Made by a program: the position numbers and the translations under genes. Under the pieces are notes generated by a model. The model was not told the DNA's origin. It searched no databases and was given only the letters and a program-made list of their open reading frames with translations. Below are positions 7,710-16,293 of a DNA stretch of 64,000 bases, in pieces. The stretch spans positions 2,356,001 to 2,420,000 of the forward strand of contig OZ245751.1 in assembly GCA_965227445.1 (NCBI GenBank), written 5' to 3'. Origin of the DNA: DT-110 sp030148525. GTDB lineage: Bacteria > Bacteroidota > Bacteroidia > Chitinophagales > Saprospiraceae. Position 1 is the first letter of the stretch; each line of letters starts with the position of its first letter.

Positions 7710-9278
7710 TTAATCGATCACCACTTTGACCTCAGGATATTTCGTGGCCGGAGTGCCTCGCTTGTCCTGGAGGGTTAATTGGTACAGGTCCTTGCGTCGG
7801 TCTTTCATATTCCGCACGGCGCCGTAGGTATGCAGCTGGGCCAGCAGATCCAGGTCGACATCGGCAATGAGGATCATTTCGGTATTTGGTGTGGCCTCCG
7901 CCTTAATGCCGTCGAGCGGGAAACTGAAATCACAGGGTGTAAAGACTCCTGACTGCGCAAACTGAATATCCATATTGTGAACTTTGGGCAGGTTTCCCAC
8001 ACTGCCGGCAATGGCCACGTAGCATTCGTTCTCGATGGCACGGCTGCGGGCACAGTTGCGCACCCGGGCGTAGCCATTCTGCGTATCCGTAAGGAAGGGA
8101 ACAAACAGGATTTGCATTCCTTGTTCTGCCAGGATACGGGGTAACTCCGGAAACTCCACATCGTAACAAATCAGAATGCCGATCTTTCCGCAGTCAGTGT
8201 CGATCACCTTGATCTTATTACCGCCCTGTAGTCCCCAGGACTGAACTTCATCGGGAGTACAATGAATCTTTTCGTACATCTCAATACGTCCATCCCGCCC
8301 GCAGAAATAGCCCACATTATAAAGGCCGGTATCGTCCAAATACGGCATACTACCCGTAATGATATTCACATTATAGGAAATGGCCAGGCTCGCAAATTGG
8401 TCCCGGATCTCTTCTGTAAATCCCGCCAGCTTTCGAATGGCTTCCGCTTCCTTCAGCTCATTAAATTCAGCCATTAACGGGGCACTGAAGAATTCCGGAA
8501 AAAGTGCGAAATCTGCATTATAAGCTGATACGGCGTCGACGAAAAAGTCGAACTGCTCATACAGTCCTTCCAGGGACCGATAGTTTCGCATTTGCCACTG
8601 AACCAACCCCAGTCGCACAATGCTCTTGTGGTGGTCCGGGTCATTTGAGGGTTTGGTGTAGTAGATGTTGTTCCACTGTAACAGCGCCGCAAACTCCTGC
8701 GACTCGTGGTCGTCCGGCATGTATCCGCGCAATACTTTTTTGACGTGAAAGTCATTCGAAAGCTGAAAGGTGAGCACGGGATCGAAAAAGGCCTTGTGCC
8801 GAACCTGATCAATGTACTGACGTGGTGTTAGCTCATCGGCGTGTTCGTGGTAGTTGGGAAGCCGGCCCCCGAACATAATACTCTCCAGATTCAGGTGTTC
8901 GCACAATTCCTTGCGGGAATCGTAAAGGCGCCGCCCCAGCCGCAATCCCCGATAATCGGGGTGAATAAACACATCGATACCGTACAGAACATTTCCGTCC
9001 GGATCGTGGGTGTCGAACTGATAGTTGCCGGTAATCTGCAGGTAGGTATGTTCGTCCCCGAATTTGGAGTAGTCCACAATGATGGACAGGGCACTACCTA
9101 CAACCTTCCCGTCAGCCACAGACACGAACTGCCCCTCGGGAAATTTGGTGATCAATCGGTTAATTTCGTCCCTGGACCAGGCCGGGGTCCAGTCATAAGC
9201 TGATTTCATGGACTTTTGGAGTTCATCGTAATCCGATAACTCCAATTGGCGAATTTCGACCGTTTGTATGTCTTGCAT
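7710..9278 (-). CDS. GNAT acetyltransferase fused to carbon-nitrogen hydrolase (nitrilase superfamily)
   Basis: A 522-residue two-domain protein. Residues 8-190 form a GNAT fold with the acetyl-CoA loop RGLRLGRRLYD at 110-120. Residues 220-510 form a nitrilase-superfamily amidohydrolase with the Glu-Lys-Cys triad: E262 in FPEFF, K337 in YEKIH and C371 in LICYDVEFPE. The fusion is a recognised Bacteroidota and proteobacterial architecture of unsettled substrate. The hydrolase half should split an amide C-N bond and the acetyltransferase half should acetylate an amine, so a combined amine or polyamine role is plausible beside the agmatinase-type gene 24 bp downstream. No frameshift or truncation is visible. 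Confidence 0.87.
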   Translation of the reverse strand: MQDIQTVEIRQLELSDYDELQKSMKSAYDWTPAWSRDEINRLITKFPEGQFVSVADGKVVGSALSIIVDYSKFGDEHTYLQITGNYQFDTHDPDGNVLYGIDVFIHPDYRGLRLGRRLYDSRKELCEHLNLESIMFGGRLPNYHEHADELTPRQYIDQVRHKAFFDPVLTFQLSNDFHVKKVLRGYMPDDHESQEFAALLQWNNIYYTKPSNDPDHHKSIVRLGLVQWQMRNYRSLEGLYEQFDFFVDAVSAYNADFALFPEFFSAPLMAEFNELKEAEAIRKLAGFTEEIRDQFASLAISYNVNIITGSMPYLDDTGLYNVGYFCGRDGRIEMYEKIHCTPDEVQSWGLQGGNKIKVIDTDCGKIGILICYDVEFPELPRILAEQGMQILFVPFLTDTQNGYARVRNCARSRAIENECYVAIAGSVGNLPKVHNMDIQFAQSGVFTPCDFSFPLDGIKAEATPNTEMILIADVDLDLLAQLHTYGAVRNMKDRRKDLYQLTLQDKRGTPATKYPEVKVVID

Positions 9279-9370
9279 TTTATCAGATTTGAGGGTTGCA
9301 ACCTAGGCGCGGTGTTTTGCGCCTGAAAAACGTAATGCCTTACCGAAAGACTTGCCACTGTTGAAAATAC

Positions 9371-10477
9371 CTAACCTCCGCTGAATAGATCAATATAGCG
9401 AATCCGAAAGTCAATCGGACGCAGGGTAACACCTTCCTCGACACCATTGGGGTAGGGAAAAACCGCCCGCTTTTTCATTAGCAAACGGGGAAAGGCAACG
9501 GGTTGTTGGGAAACAAATTGAAACTCTTGGTAAACCGGGCGTTTTATGGGGGCGGGATTCGGAGAGTCGTACCAATAACTGCGGGCAGGTGCCTGAAACA
9601 GCTCCTGTACGCCCTTCGGCCCAATGCGCCATATGTAGTATTCGATCTGGTCTCCTCGAGTGATAAAGGTACAATTCCCGTCGTAGGTGTAGCCGGTAAG
9701 TACGTATTCCCCCGGCCTGACAACCTCTTCGGTACGAAAATAAAAGAAAGCCGGGCCGGGCGGTTCGGTAAGGCAGGGAACGGCATCGCGATTCTTTCGC
9801 TTAAACCAAAGCATATTGGGAACCCACCCCTGCTGTGGATCCCAAAATCGCACTACGTGTATGTAGGTATTTATCCGTACTTCAATTAGTAATTCGCGAT
9901 CGATATCACCGAATAAGTTGACTTGCAGAGTCTTCACATGAATATCTTTTGCCGAAAGGCGGTGAGGAGGACGCTCCATAGTTCCTCCAAAGTAAAGAAG
10001 GTCATAGCGAATCCCGGTCACTTGCAAACAGAGCTCAAAAAAGAGACTTTCGACCATATCTACCTCACGCCATGCGGCTTCCCAGGTCGTGGGATCAGCT
10101 TCGATGCCCCTTCGTTTGATGGAAAACCGCACAAGCCGGTCTCCATTTTGGCGAAAGCCACGCAGTCGGTCAGCTCTGCTCTGATCCAGTCGCCAAACCT
10201 GTCCTGTGGGTTGGTTTTCAAAGAGGGTCCGCTCTTCCAGGGTGCGTCCATCCGGGGAGGGTACCAGGCGAAAAGTTTCATCTTTGCCGGGGTAGTGAAG
10301 CAGACCGTGCGCCTCCCGCCCCGGCTGTTCCAACAGTACCTCCACCCGAACCAAACCAATGCGTCCCTTAAAATAAGCCGTTGGATTCCGGTACAGGATC
10401 TCAGCCGACAGAGTATGCACTCCCGGCCAGCAAATCAGCAGGAGAAAAAGTCCGGGCAGGAGATGGCGTTTTGTCAT
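9371..10477 (-). CDS. secreted protein of unknown function
   Basis: A 368-residue protein with an N-terminal signal peptide (MTKRHLLPGLFLLLICWPGVHTLSA). The mature chain is rich in Tyr, Phe and Arg with alternating hydrophobic and polar residues, suggesting beta-sandwich domains exposed outside the inner membrane. I recognise no family. Its ATG overlaps the stop of the LOG-family gene (10474-10477), which implies translational coupling. It contains two copies of the GNRA mini-hairpin motif (9947-9960 and 10146-10159). Confidence 0.72.
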   Translation of the reverse strand: MTKRHLLPGLFLLLICWPGVHTLSAEILYRNPTAYFKGRIGLVRVEVLLEQPGREAHGLLHYPGKDETFRLVPSPDGRTLEERTLFENQPTGQVWRLDQSRADRLRGFRQNGDRLVRFSIKRRGIEADPTTWEAAWREVDMVESLFFELCLQVTGIRYDLLYFGGTMERPPHRLSAKDIHVKTLQVNLFGDIDRELLIEVRINTYIHVVRFWDPQQGWVPNMLWFKRKNRDAVPCLTEPPGPAFFYFRTEEVVRPGEYVLTGYTYDGNCTFITRGDQIEYYIWRIGPKGVQELFQAPARSYWYDSPNPAPIKRPVYQEFQFVSQQPVAFPRLLMKKRAVFPYPNGVEEGVTLRPIDFRIRYIDLFSGG

Positions 10478-11613
10478 TGGGATGTGGTTTTAACAGCGAC
10501 CGGAACGGGCGGGTGGTTTCGCAAAAAGGATACGACCTCCTGGGGTTCGTCCGTTATGTGCAACAGGTCCGCATAGGTGCGTCCGTATGCCAGTTGTTTC
10601 AACAGGGGGTAAATCAGGGTGTCGATCTGGTAGCGGTGTGTTCCGAGAAAGACCATCGGGCTGTAGTAATTAAAGGTACCATAGTGGTTTTGAGCGGCAT
10701 CCATAAATATCTCCTGGGTGGTACCGGCACTCCCCGGTGCAAACACAATACCGTACAGGCTAATGGCCAGCAGCGTGTCTTCGCGCAAGCTATTGGCGAA
10801 ATATTTGGCGATATGGGAAGCAAATAAATTGCTGGGCTCATGCCCATAAAACCAAGTAGGGATAGCCAGGGAGTCTCCACCGGCCGGAAAGCGATCAATT
10901 ACCATCATGGCTTTTTCGTGGTAACCGGGGCTGGTGTAGTGTGGGGCTTCCGCCAAAAGGGCAATGGCTTCGTCAAGTGCTTCCCCGGATTGGCCGGCCA
11001 TGTAGGCCCCAAGATTAGCCGCTTCCATAATGCCGGGCCCTCCGCCTGATACAACGAAGTAATCAGCTTCCGCCAAAAGCTTAGCTGTTTTTGCCGAAAG
11101 GCTGAAAAAGGGATCATCCCTCCGGGTCCCATGCCCCCCCATAAACCCGACACAGCGCTCGTTGGTCATGCCATTATCGTTAAAATCCAATAGTTCCCGC
11201 AGGGCATCATCAATGGCGTGATCGTGCAGCCGCTGCCAGAGGGCCTCGCTTATGGGCGGATTAAAGCGGGTTTGCACAAAGTGTTCGTAGATCAGGAGAT
11301 CACGACTTCGGTCTTTCTGATCATTATACCCTTCCAGTAATTCCCGCCAGGTATACAGTTCGGTACGAAATGGCCGGTAAGGCAGTCCTTGTGGCTCCCG
11401 GAACACGTGTGCACCTTGCTGAATAGCGTAAAGCTCCTGCTCATCGGTCAGCGTACAACCCAGCAGGGTAGTGGTAGGGTCGAGTGTCATTCGAAACCAG
11501 TCTCCCTGAACAGCCCTGAGGTCGAGTCCCTGCAAGGTGCAATGGCGCAGGTTTGGTCCCTGTTCCTGTAAGTCGGTTACGGTTAGTAACCGGATATCGG
11601 GCGGTAATGTCAT
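10474..11613 (-). CDS. LOG-family Rossmann nucleotide-binding protein (possible nucleotide nucleosidase)
   Basis: A 379-residue protein whose C-terminal half has the LOG/lysine-decarboxylase-like Rossmann fold: CVGFMGGHG, then SGGGPGIMEAANLGAY (the phosphoribohydrolase signature PGxMEAAN) and FAPGSAGTTQEIF. The last replaces the usual PGGxGTxxE with PGSAGTTQE, a variant I associate with longer LOG proteins. The N-terminal 130 residues resemble those long forms related to YgdH/PpnN, which release the base from nucleoside monophosphates. The start overlaps the coaE stop by the ATGA pattern at 11610-11613, so the pair is translationally coupled. Confidence 0.8.
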   Translation of the reverse strand: MTLPPDIRLLTVTDLQEQGPNLRHCTLQGLDLRAVQGDWFRMTLDPTTTLLGCTLTDEQELYAIQQGAHVFREPQGLPYRPFRTELYTWRELLEGYNDQKDRSRDLLIYEHFVQTRFNPPISEALWQRLHDHAIDDALRELLDFNDNGMTNERCVGFMGGHGTRRDDPFFSLSAKTAKLLAEADYFVVSGGGPGIMEAANLGAYMAGQSGEALDEAIALLAEAPHYTSPGYHEKAMMVIDRFPAGGDSLAIPTWFYGHEPSNLFASHIAKYFANSLREDTLLAISLYGIVFAPGSAGTTQEIFMDAAQNHYGTFNYYSPMVFLGTHRYQIDTLIYPLLKQLAYGRTYADLLHITDEPQEVVSFLRNHPPVPVAVKTTSQ

Positions 11614-12215
11614 GATACTTGTTTTGTGGCTTTTGCCAAAAGTTCGTGGTGAATATGCCAGACTTGCCGAACCAGAGATTGCTGGCCATCATTTACGATC
11701 AGGTAGTCTGCCCGTTTGTCTTTCTCAGCCTGGGGCCACTGGCGATCCATGCGCGCACGAATGTCGTCCTTACTCAGGCCATCCCGCTCCTGCACGCGCT
11801 GGATGCGAAGTTCCCTGGGAGCAGTGACCACCAACATCACATCTACCATCTTATGACCGCCGCTTTCGTACAAAAGAGCCGCTTCCCGCAAGGTGTAAGG
11901 ACGATCATTGTATTGCTTATTCCAGCGGGCAGTATCCCGCCATACGGCCGGGTGCACAAGTGCATTCAGGGCCTCTAGCTTTTGTTCATCACCAAACACC
12001 TGACCGGCAATCCAGCCCCGGTCCAGGGCACCATCCGCCGTGTAGGCCTGGTCACCGAGGAGCTCCACAATACCCTGGCGCAACTCCGGATCAGTCACCA
12101 TGAGCTCTTTGGCCCGGTCGTCGGCGTAATAGACCGGTACCCCCAGCACCTCAAATAAGCGACAAACGGTTGTCTTGCCGCTGCCAATACCTCCGGTAAT
12201 ACCTACCTGTACCAT
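11610..12215 (-). CDS. coaE: dephospho-CoA kinase
   Basis: A 201-residue enzyme catalysing the last step of coenzyme A synthesis, ATP-dependent phosphorylation of dephospho-CoA. The Walker A motif GITGGIGSGKTT lies right at the N-terminus and the conserved YYADDRAKEL segment follows. The family length is close to 200 residues. The ATG at 12215 is preferred over an upstream in-frame start at 12266 because it puts MVQVGITGG at the N-terminus, as is normal for CoaE, and leaves a proper intergenic region to the divergent nuclease gene. It is followed by the LOG-family gene with a 4-bp ATGA overlap. Confidence 0.92.
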   Translation of the reverse strand: MVQVGITGGIGSGKTTVCRLFEVLGVPVYYADDRAKELMVTDPELRQGIVELLGDQAYTADGALDRGWIAGQVFGDEQKLEALNALVHPAVWRDTARWNKQYNDRPYTLREAALLYESGGHKMVDVMLVVTAPRELRIQRVQERDGLSKDDIRARMDRQWPQAEKDKRADYLIVNDGQQSLVRQVWHIHHELLAKATKQVS

Positions 12216-12264
12216 GGATTTGATTGGGTTAAAAAGGACTCCGCCACCTGAGGGGACAGTTGGC

Positions 12265-12283
12265 ACAATTTACTATTTTTACC
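12265..12283 (+). promoter_or_regulatory. candidate -7 region for the nuclease gene
   Basis: CAATTTACTATTTTTACC contains TATTTTTA, one mismatch from TAnnTTTG. It matches closely the box in front of pdhB (CAATTTTACTATTTTTGCC, 19882-19900). It lies 30 bp upstream of the ATG at 12311 and supports that start over the TTG at 12260. No well-spaced -33 element is seen. Confidence 0.4.
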
Positions 12284-12310
12284 GGGCAACCACGAAAAAG
12301 AGCGGCCGCT

Positions 12311-13216
12311 ATGGCAAAATTCAGAATGAACCACGCCCGCCAGGGAAAAGGAGGAGGATCCTCCACCATCATTCGGGTAGGTATCTTTGCCGCCTTATTG
12401 AGCGGCCTATTTTTTGTCTACAACATTCTGACCGGTGGTAAGACCGATACCGGTGGCTGGAGCAACGACCGCATTACGCCGGCCGACACCGTAGACGACC
12501 GATCCTATTACCTGCCGGCCGATGGATACGGCGAAGTGGTACACCACGACTTTTTCAGCTTGTCCTACGATGAGGAACACGAACAGGCCGAATGGGTGGC
12601 TTACGTGCTGACCCGCCACCGGGTAAACAGCGATAAGTCCGCCCGTAGCGAAGATTTTCGGGAAGACCCACTCGTCCGCACCGGTAGTGCTACACTGGCC
12701 GACTACCGGGGTAGTGGCTACGACCGGGGACACCTGGTCCCGGCCGACGATATGGCCTTCAATCCGTCAGCCATGAGCGAGACATTCTACCTGAGCAATA
12801 TCAGCCCTATGGCCCGGGATTTCAATACGGGGATCTGGCGGGAACTGGAAGCGAACGTACAAAGCTGGGCCCGCCAACATAAAAAGGTCTATGTCATTTC
12901 CGGACCGATACTGAACGAACCGGGCAAGGGAAGCATCGGGAAGCAGGCCGTTACCATCCCGAATCATTATTATAAAGTTGTGTTAGACCTTTCCGAACCG
13001 GGCTTAAAGGGTATTGGTTTTATACTGCCCAATACGATTACCTACGAGCCTTTGCATACCTTTGCCGTATCGATCGATGAGGTTGAGCAGCGCACGGGAC
13101 TTGATTTCTTTCCGGACCTAATGCCCCGCGACCTGGAAACTGAAATCGAAAGTGACCTCAATCTTGATTTATGGCCCTTCAGCAAGGCTGCACACAACCA
13201 ACGACTCAGACAATAA
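12311..13216 (+). CDS. membrane-anchored NUC1-type DNA/RNA non-specific endonuclease
   Basis: A 301-residue protein with a basic N-terminus, one transmembrane segment (about residues 21-41, IIRVGIFAALLSGLFFVYNI) and a NUC1-family nuclease domain. The active-site motif DRGHLVPADD supplies the catalytic His. YLSNISPM and the downstream FNTGIWRELE supply the metal-binding Asn of the beta-beta-alpha-metal fold. Such enzymes cut DNA and RNA without sequence preference, here presumably on the periplasmic side. The ATG at 12311 was chosen over the TTG at 12260 because of the promoter-like box between them. The DUF853 gene starts 10 bp downstream, so the two are likely co-transcribed. Confidence 0.87.
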   Translation: MAKFRMNHARQGKGGGSSTIIRVGIFAALLSGLFFVYNILTGGKTDTGGWSNDRITPADTVDDRSYYLPADGYGEVVHHDFFSLSYDEEHEQAEWVAYVLTRHRVNSDKSARSEDFREDPLVRTGSATLADYRGSGYDRGHLVPADDMAFNPSAMSETFYLSNISPMARDFNTGIWRELEANVQSWARQHKKVYVISGPILNEPGKGSIGKQAVTIPNHYYKVVLDLSEPGLKGIGFILPNTITYEPLHTFAVSIDEVEQRTGLDFFPDLMPRDLETEIESDLNLDLWPFSKAAHNQRLRQ

Positions 13217-13226
13217 ACACGATATT

Positions 13227-14768
13227 ATGGCAGACGAAAAACGCTTCAACGAAGACATGAACGCCGGTTATACCTTTAAGGGGCCATCCATCGCCCTGGG
13301 GGGTGCCATGCTCGGGGGGGAAACCCAAACGGGTACCATCGTTCGCGTTCCGATGAAAACACTCAACCGCCACGGCCTGATCAGCGGGAGCACGGGTACC
13401 GGAAAAACGAAAAGTCTGCAAATATTGGCCGAACAGCTCTCCAAAGAAGGTGTCCCATCTCTGCTGATGGATGTTAAAGGTGACCTCAGTGGTATCGCCG
13501 TCCCCAGCGAAGGGCACCCCAAGATCGATGAGCGACACGATGCCATCGGCTTTCCCTTCGAGGCCGGCGACAGTCCGGTAGAATTCCTGACCCTGTCTGA
13601 TGAACCGGGGGTCCGGCTGAGGGCCACCCTTACCGAATTCGGTCCCGTGCTCTTTGCTCGCATGCTCGACCTGTCCGAAGCCCAAAAAGGCATCATGGCC
13701 GTAGTCTTCAAGTACTGTGACGACAACGACATACCTCTCGTCAACCTGAATGATCTGCGCAAAACCCTGAATTACATGACCGATGAGGGCAAAGAGGAGA
13801 TCGAAGAAATGTACGGGCGCCTCAGCACGAATTCAGTCAGTGCTATTTTGCGTAAGCTTATCGAACTGGAACAACAAGGGGCGGATCGCTTTTTTGGTGA
13901 ACGCAGTTTCGACGTACAGGATCTATTGCGGACCGATAAAGATGGACGGGGCGTAGTAAGCATTGTGCGGCTTACCGATATTCAGGACCGCCCCATGTTA
14001 TTCTCGACCTTCATGCTGCAAATGATGGCCGAGATCTACAGCACCTTCCCGGAGGAGGGAGACACAGACAAACCGAAGTTGGTTATCTTTATCGACGAAG
14101 CCCACCTGGTCTTCGACGAGGCCTCCGATACGCTTCTGGACCAGTTGGAGGTGATGGTAAAGCTGATCCGGTCCAAAGGGGTAGGCCTCTATTTTGTCAC
14201 CCAAAATCCAGTGGATATTCCCGAATCGGTCCTTAGCCAGCTTGGCTTTAAACTGCAACATGCCCTGCGGGCGTTCACCGCTAAAGACCGTAAAGCTATC
14301 CGCCTGGCCGCCCAGAACTTCCCCGAAACAGACTATTACGATGTGGACGAACTGCTGACCCAATTGGGTATTGGAGAGGCCCTGATTACGGCCCTCAACG
14401 AAAAGGGTATACCCACGCCGCTGGTGCACACCATGTTGCGGGCACCCCAATCCCGTATGGACGTGCTCACCCAGCGGGAGATCAATCGCATAATTGACCG
14501 TTCGGATATCATCGATCACTACAATGAAGAGATCGACCGGGAAAGTGCCGAGGAGATCCTCCAAAAGAAGATCGATTTTGCGAAGGAGGCCGACGAGATC
14601 GCCCGTAAACAAGCGGAAAAAGAGAAGATCAAAAAAACCTCCCGCAAAAAGGAGGAGTCGGTGATCGAACAGATAATGAATAACACCACCACTCGTCAGA
14701 TCGGTCGTACGGTCGCCCGGGAGTTGACGCGGGGGTTGCTGTCGGTATTGGGCGCTAAGAGGAGATAG
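13227..14768 (+). CDS. DUF853 HerA-like ATPase
   Basis: A 513-residue P-loop ATPase of the DUF853 branch of HerA/FtsK-like proteins. Walker A GSTGTGKT is at residues 54-61 and Walker B is in VIFIDEAHLVF. It is followed by the LIRSKGVGLYFVTQNPVDIP sensor region. The C-terminus is a charged, probably coiled region (KEADEIARKQAEKEKIKKTSRKKEE). Proteins of this family are predicted DNA-translocating helicases, but I know of no settled function. The ATG at 13227 lies 10 bp after the nuclease stop; an earlier in-frame start at 13152 would overlap the nuclease gene. Pairing of a nuclease with a HerA-like ATPase is suggestive, yet the nuclease is membrane-anchored. Confidence 0.87.
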   Translation: MADEKRFNEDMNAGYTFKGPSIALGGAMLGGETQTGTIVRVPMKTLNRHGLISGSTGTGKTKSLQILAEQLSKEGVPSLLMDVKGDLSGIAVPSEGHPKIDERHDAIGFPFEAGDSPVEFLTLSDEPGVRLRATLTEFGPVLFARMLDLSEAQKGIMAVVFKYCDDNDIPLVNLNDLRKTLNYMTDEGKEEIEEMYGRLSTNSVSAILRKLIELEQQGADRFFGERSFDVQDLLRTDKDGRGVVSIVRLTDIQDRPMLFSTFMLQMMAEIYSTFPEEGDTDKPKLVIFIDEAHLVFDEASDTLLDQLEVMVKLIRSKGVGLYFVTQNPVDIPESVLSQLGFKLQHALRAFTAKDRKAIRLAAQNFPETDYYDVDELLTQLGIGEALITALNEKGIPTPLVHTMLRAPQSRMDVLTQREINRIIDRSDIIDHYNEEIDRESAEEILQKKIDFAKEADEIARKQAEKEKIKKTSRKKEESVIEQIMNNTTTRQIGRTVARELTRGLLSVLGAKRR

Positions 14769-14799
14769 GGAGAAGGGGGAGTTGGATGTAGATCCTCCT

Positions 14800-15828
14800 T
14801 TATTCCCGAAGGTGCTCTTCAAGTTTCGCAAACAAACGCTGGTGCTCGAGCTCATCCACATCCCGTTCAATGGGTAAAGATGCATCCAGAGTGGCATAAT
14901 AACTCCATTCGATCCAGGAGCCATCGTAATTGCGCACATTGGGATACCCGAGTATCTCGGTGAGCACAAAAGTCGTATGGGCTGAACGTACGCCGCTTTG
15001 GCAATAGGCGATGATGGTTTTGTCGGGCGTTATACCGGCGCGCTCAAAATTATACTTGAGATCTTTTATCGACTTAAAGCGGTGGTCGCCGTGTAAGTCT
15101 ACCGCGTCAGACCAATTCAGGTGGACCGAGCCCGGGATGCGGCCGTACGTGAAGGCTCCCTTTTTGAAGGAATAGCATACGCCACTGTCTATATAGGGTA
15201 AACCTTTATATTCTTCTGGTTCGCGGGTATCCAGAAGCACGTAATTGGTGTCTTGCAGCAAGCCTGTCAACTCTTCTTTTTCGATGAGACGCGACAGGTC
15301 GGGTGGATACGCAAACTTGTAGGTGACCGGATAGGATAGTGGAGGTGCGATAGTATCGAGCGGAAACCCATCCATCTCCCATGATTTCTTCCCACCGTTC
15401 AATACGTAAACATGTTCGTGTCCGTACATGCGCAGCATCCACCACAGGCGCAGGGCATCTGCACTCCCCTTTACGTCGTATAGCAGGACCGAATCACCGG
15501 GAGCAATGCCGTGCTTACCAAGCAGCCCGGCTAACTCCCCGGGCGACATGCGCATGCCTCCGTAGGCAAAGCCTTGTCCCTCGTAATCGGGACGCCAAAG
15601 GGATTGTGCTCCGGGTATGTGTCCCTCGTGATAGTGTTCGGGTTTACTTATCTCGATAAGGTGGAAGTCGGCTTGCCGGCTCCGGAGCTCCGCTATATCC
15701 GCGGGTTCCACCAGGTAATCGGATAATGGATGGTGGGAAGGCAGAGGTTCCGCTTGGCAGCCGGTAATGAGCAGGGTAGTCCCAAAAAACATAAGGGTCC
15801 ACCATCGATTGGTCAAGGTGTACAGCAT
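14800..15828 (-). CDS. lipoprotein sulfurtransferase with two rhodanese domains
   Basis: A 342-residue protein with a lipobox (LLITGC, Cys near residue 23 of the chosen start). It has two tandem rhodanese domains. The N-terminal one (about 35-165) lacks a catalytic Cys (LLYDVKGSAD). The C-terminal one carries CQSGVRS and is therefore the active thiosulfate or 3-mercaptopyruvate sulfurtransferase domain. This inactive-active order is the rule for tandem rhodaneses. The envelope location fits periplasmic sulfur chemistry and could relate to the sulfite-oxidase-type enzyme and TauE/SafE transporter elsewhere in the window. The ATG at 15828 was chosen because it begins the signal peptide cleanly. 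Confidence 0.85.
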   Translation of the reverse strand: MLYTLTNRWWTLMFFGTTLLITGCQAEPLPSHHPLSDYLVEPADIAELRSRQADFHLIEISKPEHYHEGHIPGAQSLWRPDYEGQGFAYGGMRMSPGELAGLLGKHGIAPGDSVLLYDVKGSADALRLWWMLRMYGHEHVYVLNGGKKSWEMDGFPLDTIAPPLSYPVTYKFAYPPDLSRLIEKEELTGLLQDTNYVLLDTREPEEYKGLPYIDSGVCYSFKKGAFTYGRIPGSVHLNWSDAVDLHGDHRFKSIKDLKYNFERAGITPDKTIIAYCQSGVRSAHTTFVLTEILGYPNVRNYDGSWIEWSYYATLDASLPIERDVDELEHQRLFAKLEEHLRE

Positions 15829-15851
15829 ATCGATGCATTTATACCGCTTCC

Positions 15852-15880
15852 AAAAGGTTTGGGCTTTGCCCAACCTTTTT
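15852..15880. terminator. hairpin with flanking A/T runs
   Basis: AAAAGGTTTGGGC pairs with GCCCAACCTTTT around a TTT loop with a single bulged T. T-runs occur on both strands, so it could terminate in either direction. It lies 23 bp upstream of the sulfurtransferase start and over 400 bp after the thioredoxin gene. Confidence 0.45.
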
Positions 15881-16021
15881 ACGCGAGTATATACCGACTA
15901 GAAGTGGTCTGGTGTCCTTCGTTGTCGGTATTAAGTGAACAATGAGTAGTCGCGAAGACAAAAGGCTCCGGACTATAGCATCGGCTGTAAGTATGAATTG
16001 GCAGAGTAGGGGTGATTCACG

Positions 16022-16292
16022 TATGAAGATATGAAAAAGTATTCATACTTCATGGATGTCGGTCCTCCGGACCGACCTTGACTCTGATCGATGGGAATTG
16101 ATTGTCGGTTCTTTAGGACTACGGGGCAAGATTCGTTATTCTGGCATAATCCTGGTCGATCCAGAGGATCGACTTCCTTTGGCGGTCGGTCCTCTGGACC
16201 GACTTTGACTCTGATCGATGGGAATTGGTTGTCGCGGTCCAGCCCCGCCTGCGCCCGTACGGGCTTCTGCGGCCGCAGGAGGACCGACAACC
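16022..16292. repeat. cluster of short hairpins and a 51-bp direct repeat 3' of the thioredoxin gene
   Basis: This gene-free stretch (15829-16293) holds: an ATGAAG..CTTCAT hairpin (about 16023-16053); a 51-bp direct repeat (16058-16108 and 16185-16235, four mismatches by eye), each copy opening with an 8-bp hairpin with a TCC or TCT loop (GTCGGTCC/GGACCGAC); a third hairpin GTCGATCC-AGA-GGATCGAC at 16155-16173; a GCCCGTACGGGC palindrome at 16253-16264; and an inverted pair GGTTGTCG..GGTCC / GGACCGACAACC (16227-16292). The last arm ends one base before the thioredoxin stop codon. Confidence 0.7.
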
Positions 16293-16293
16293 A

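Noticed and set aside
11610..12266. Longer coaE with 17 additional N-terminal residues
   Set aside because: CoaE proteins begin a few residues before GITGGIGSGKT. The extension would overlap the divergent nuclease promoter region.
12260..12310. TTG start for the nuclease gene giving 17 more residues
   Set aside because: A -7-like box lies at 12274-12281, inside that extension. The ATG at 12311 leaves a normal short basic N-terminus before the membrane helix.
12311..14768. A two-gene defence system made of the nuclease and the HerA-like ATPase
   Set aside because: The nuclease is a membrane-anchored NUC1-type enzyme with a general degradative role in its family, and DUF853 proteins are widespread housekeeping genes. 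No SIR2, NurA or other defence partner is present.
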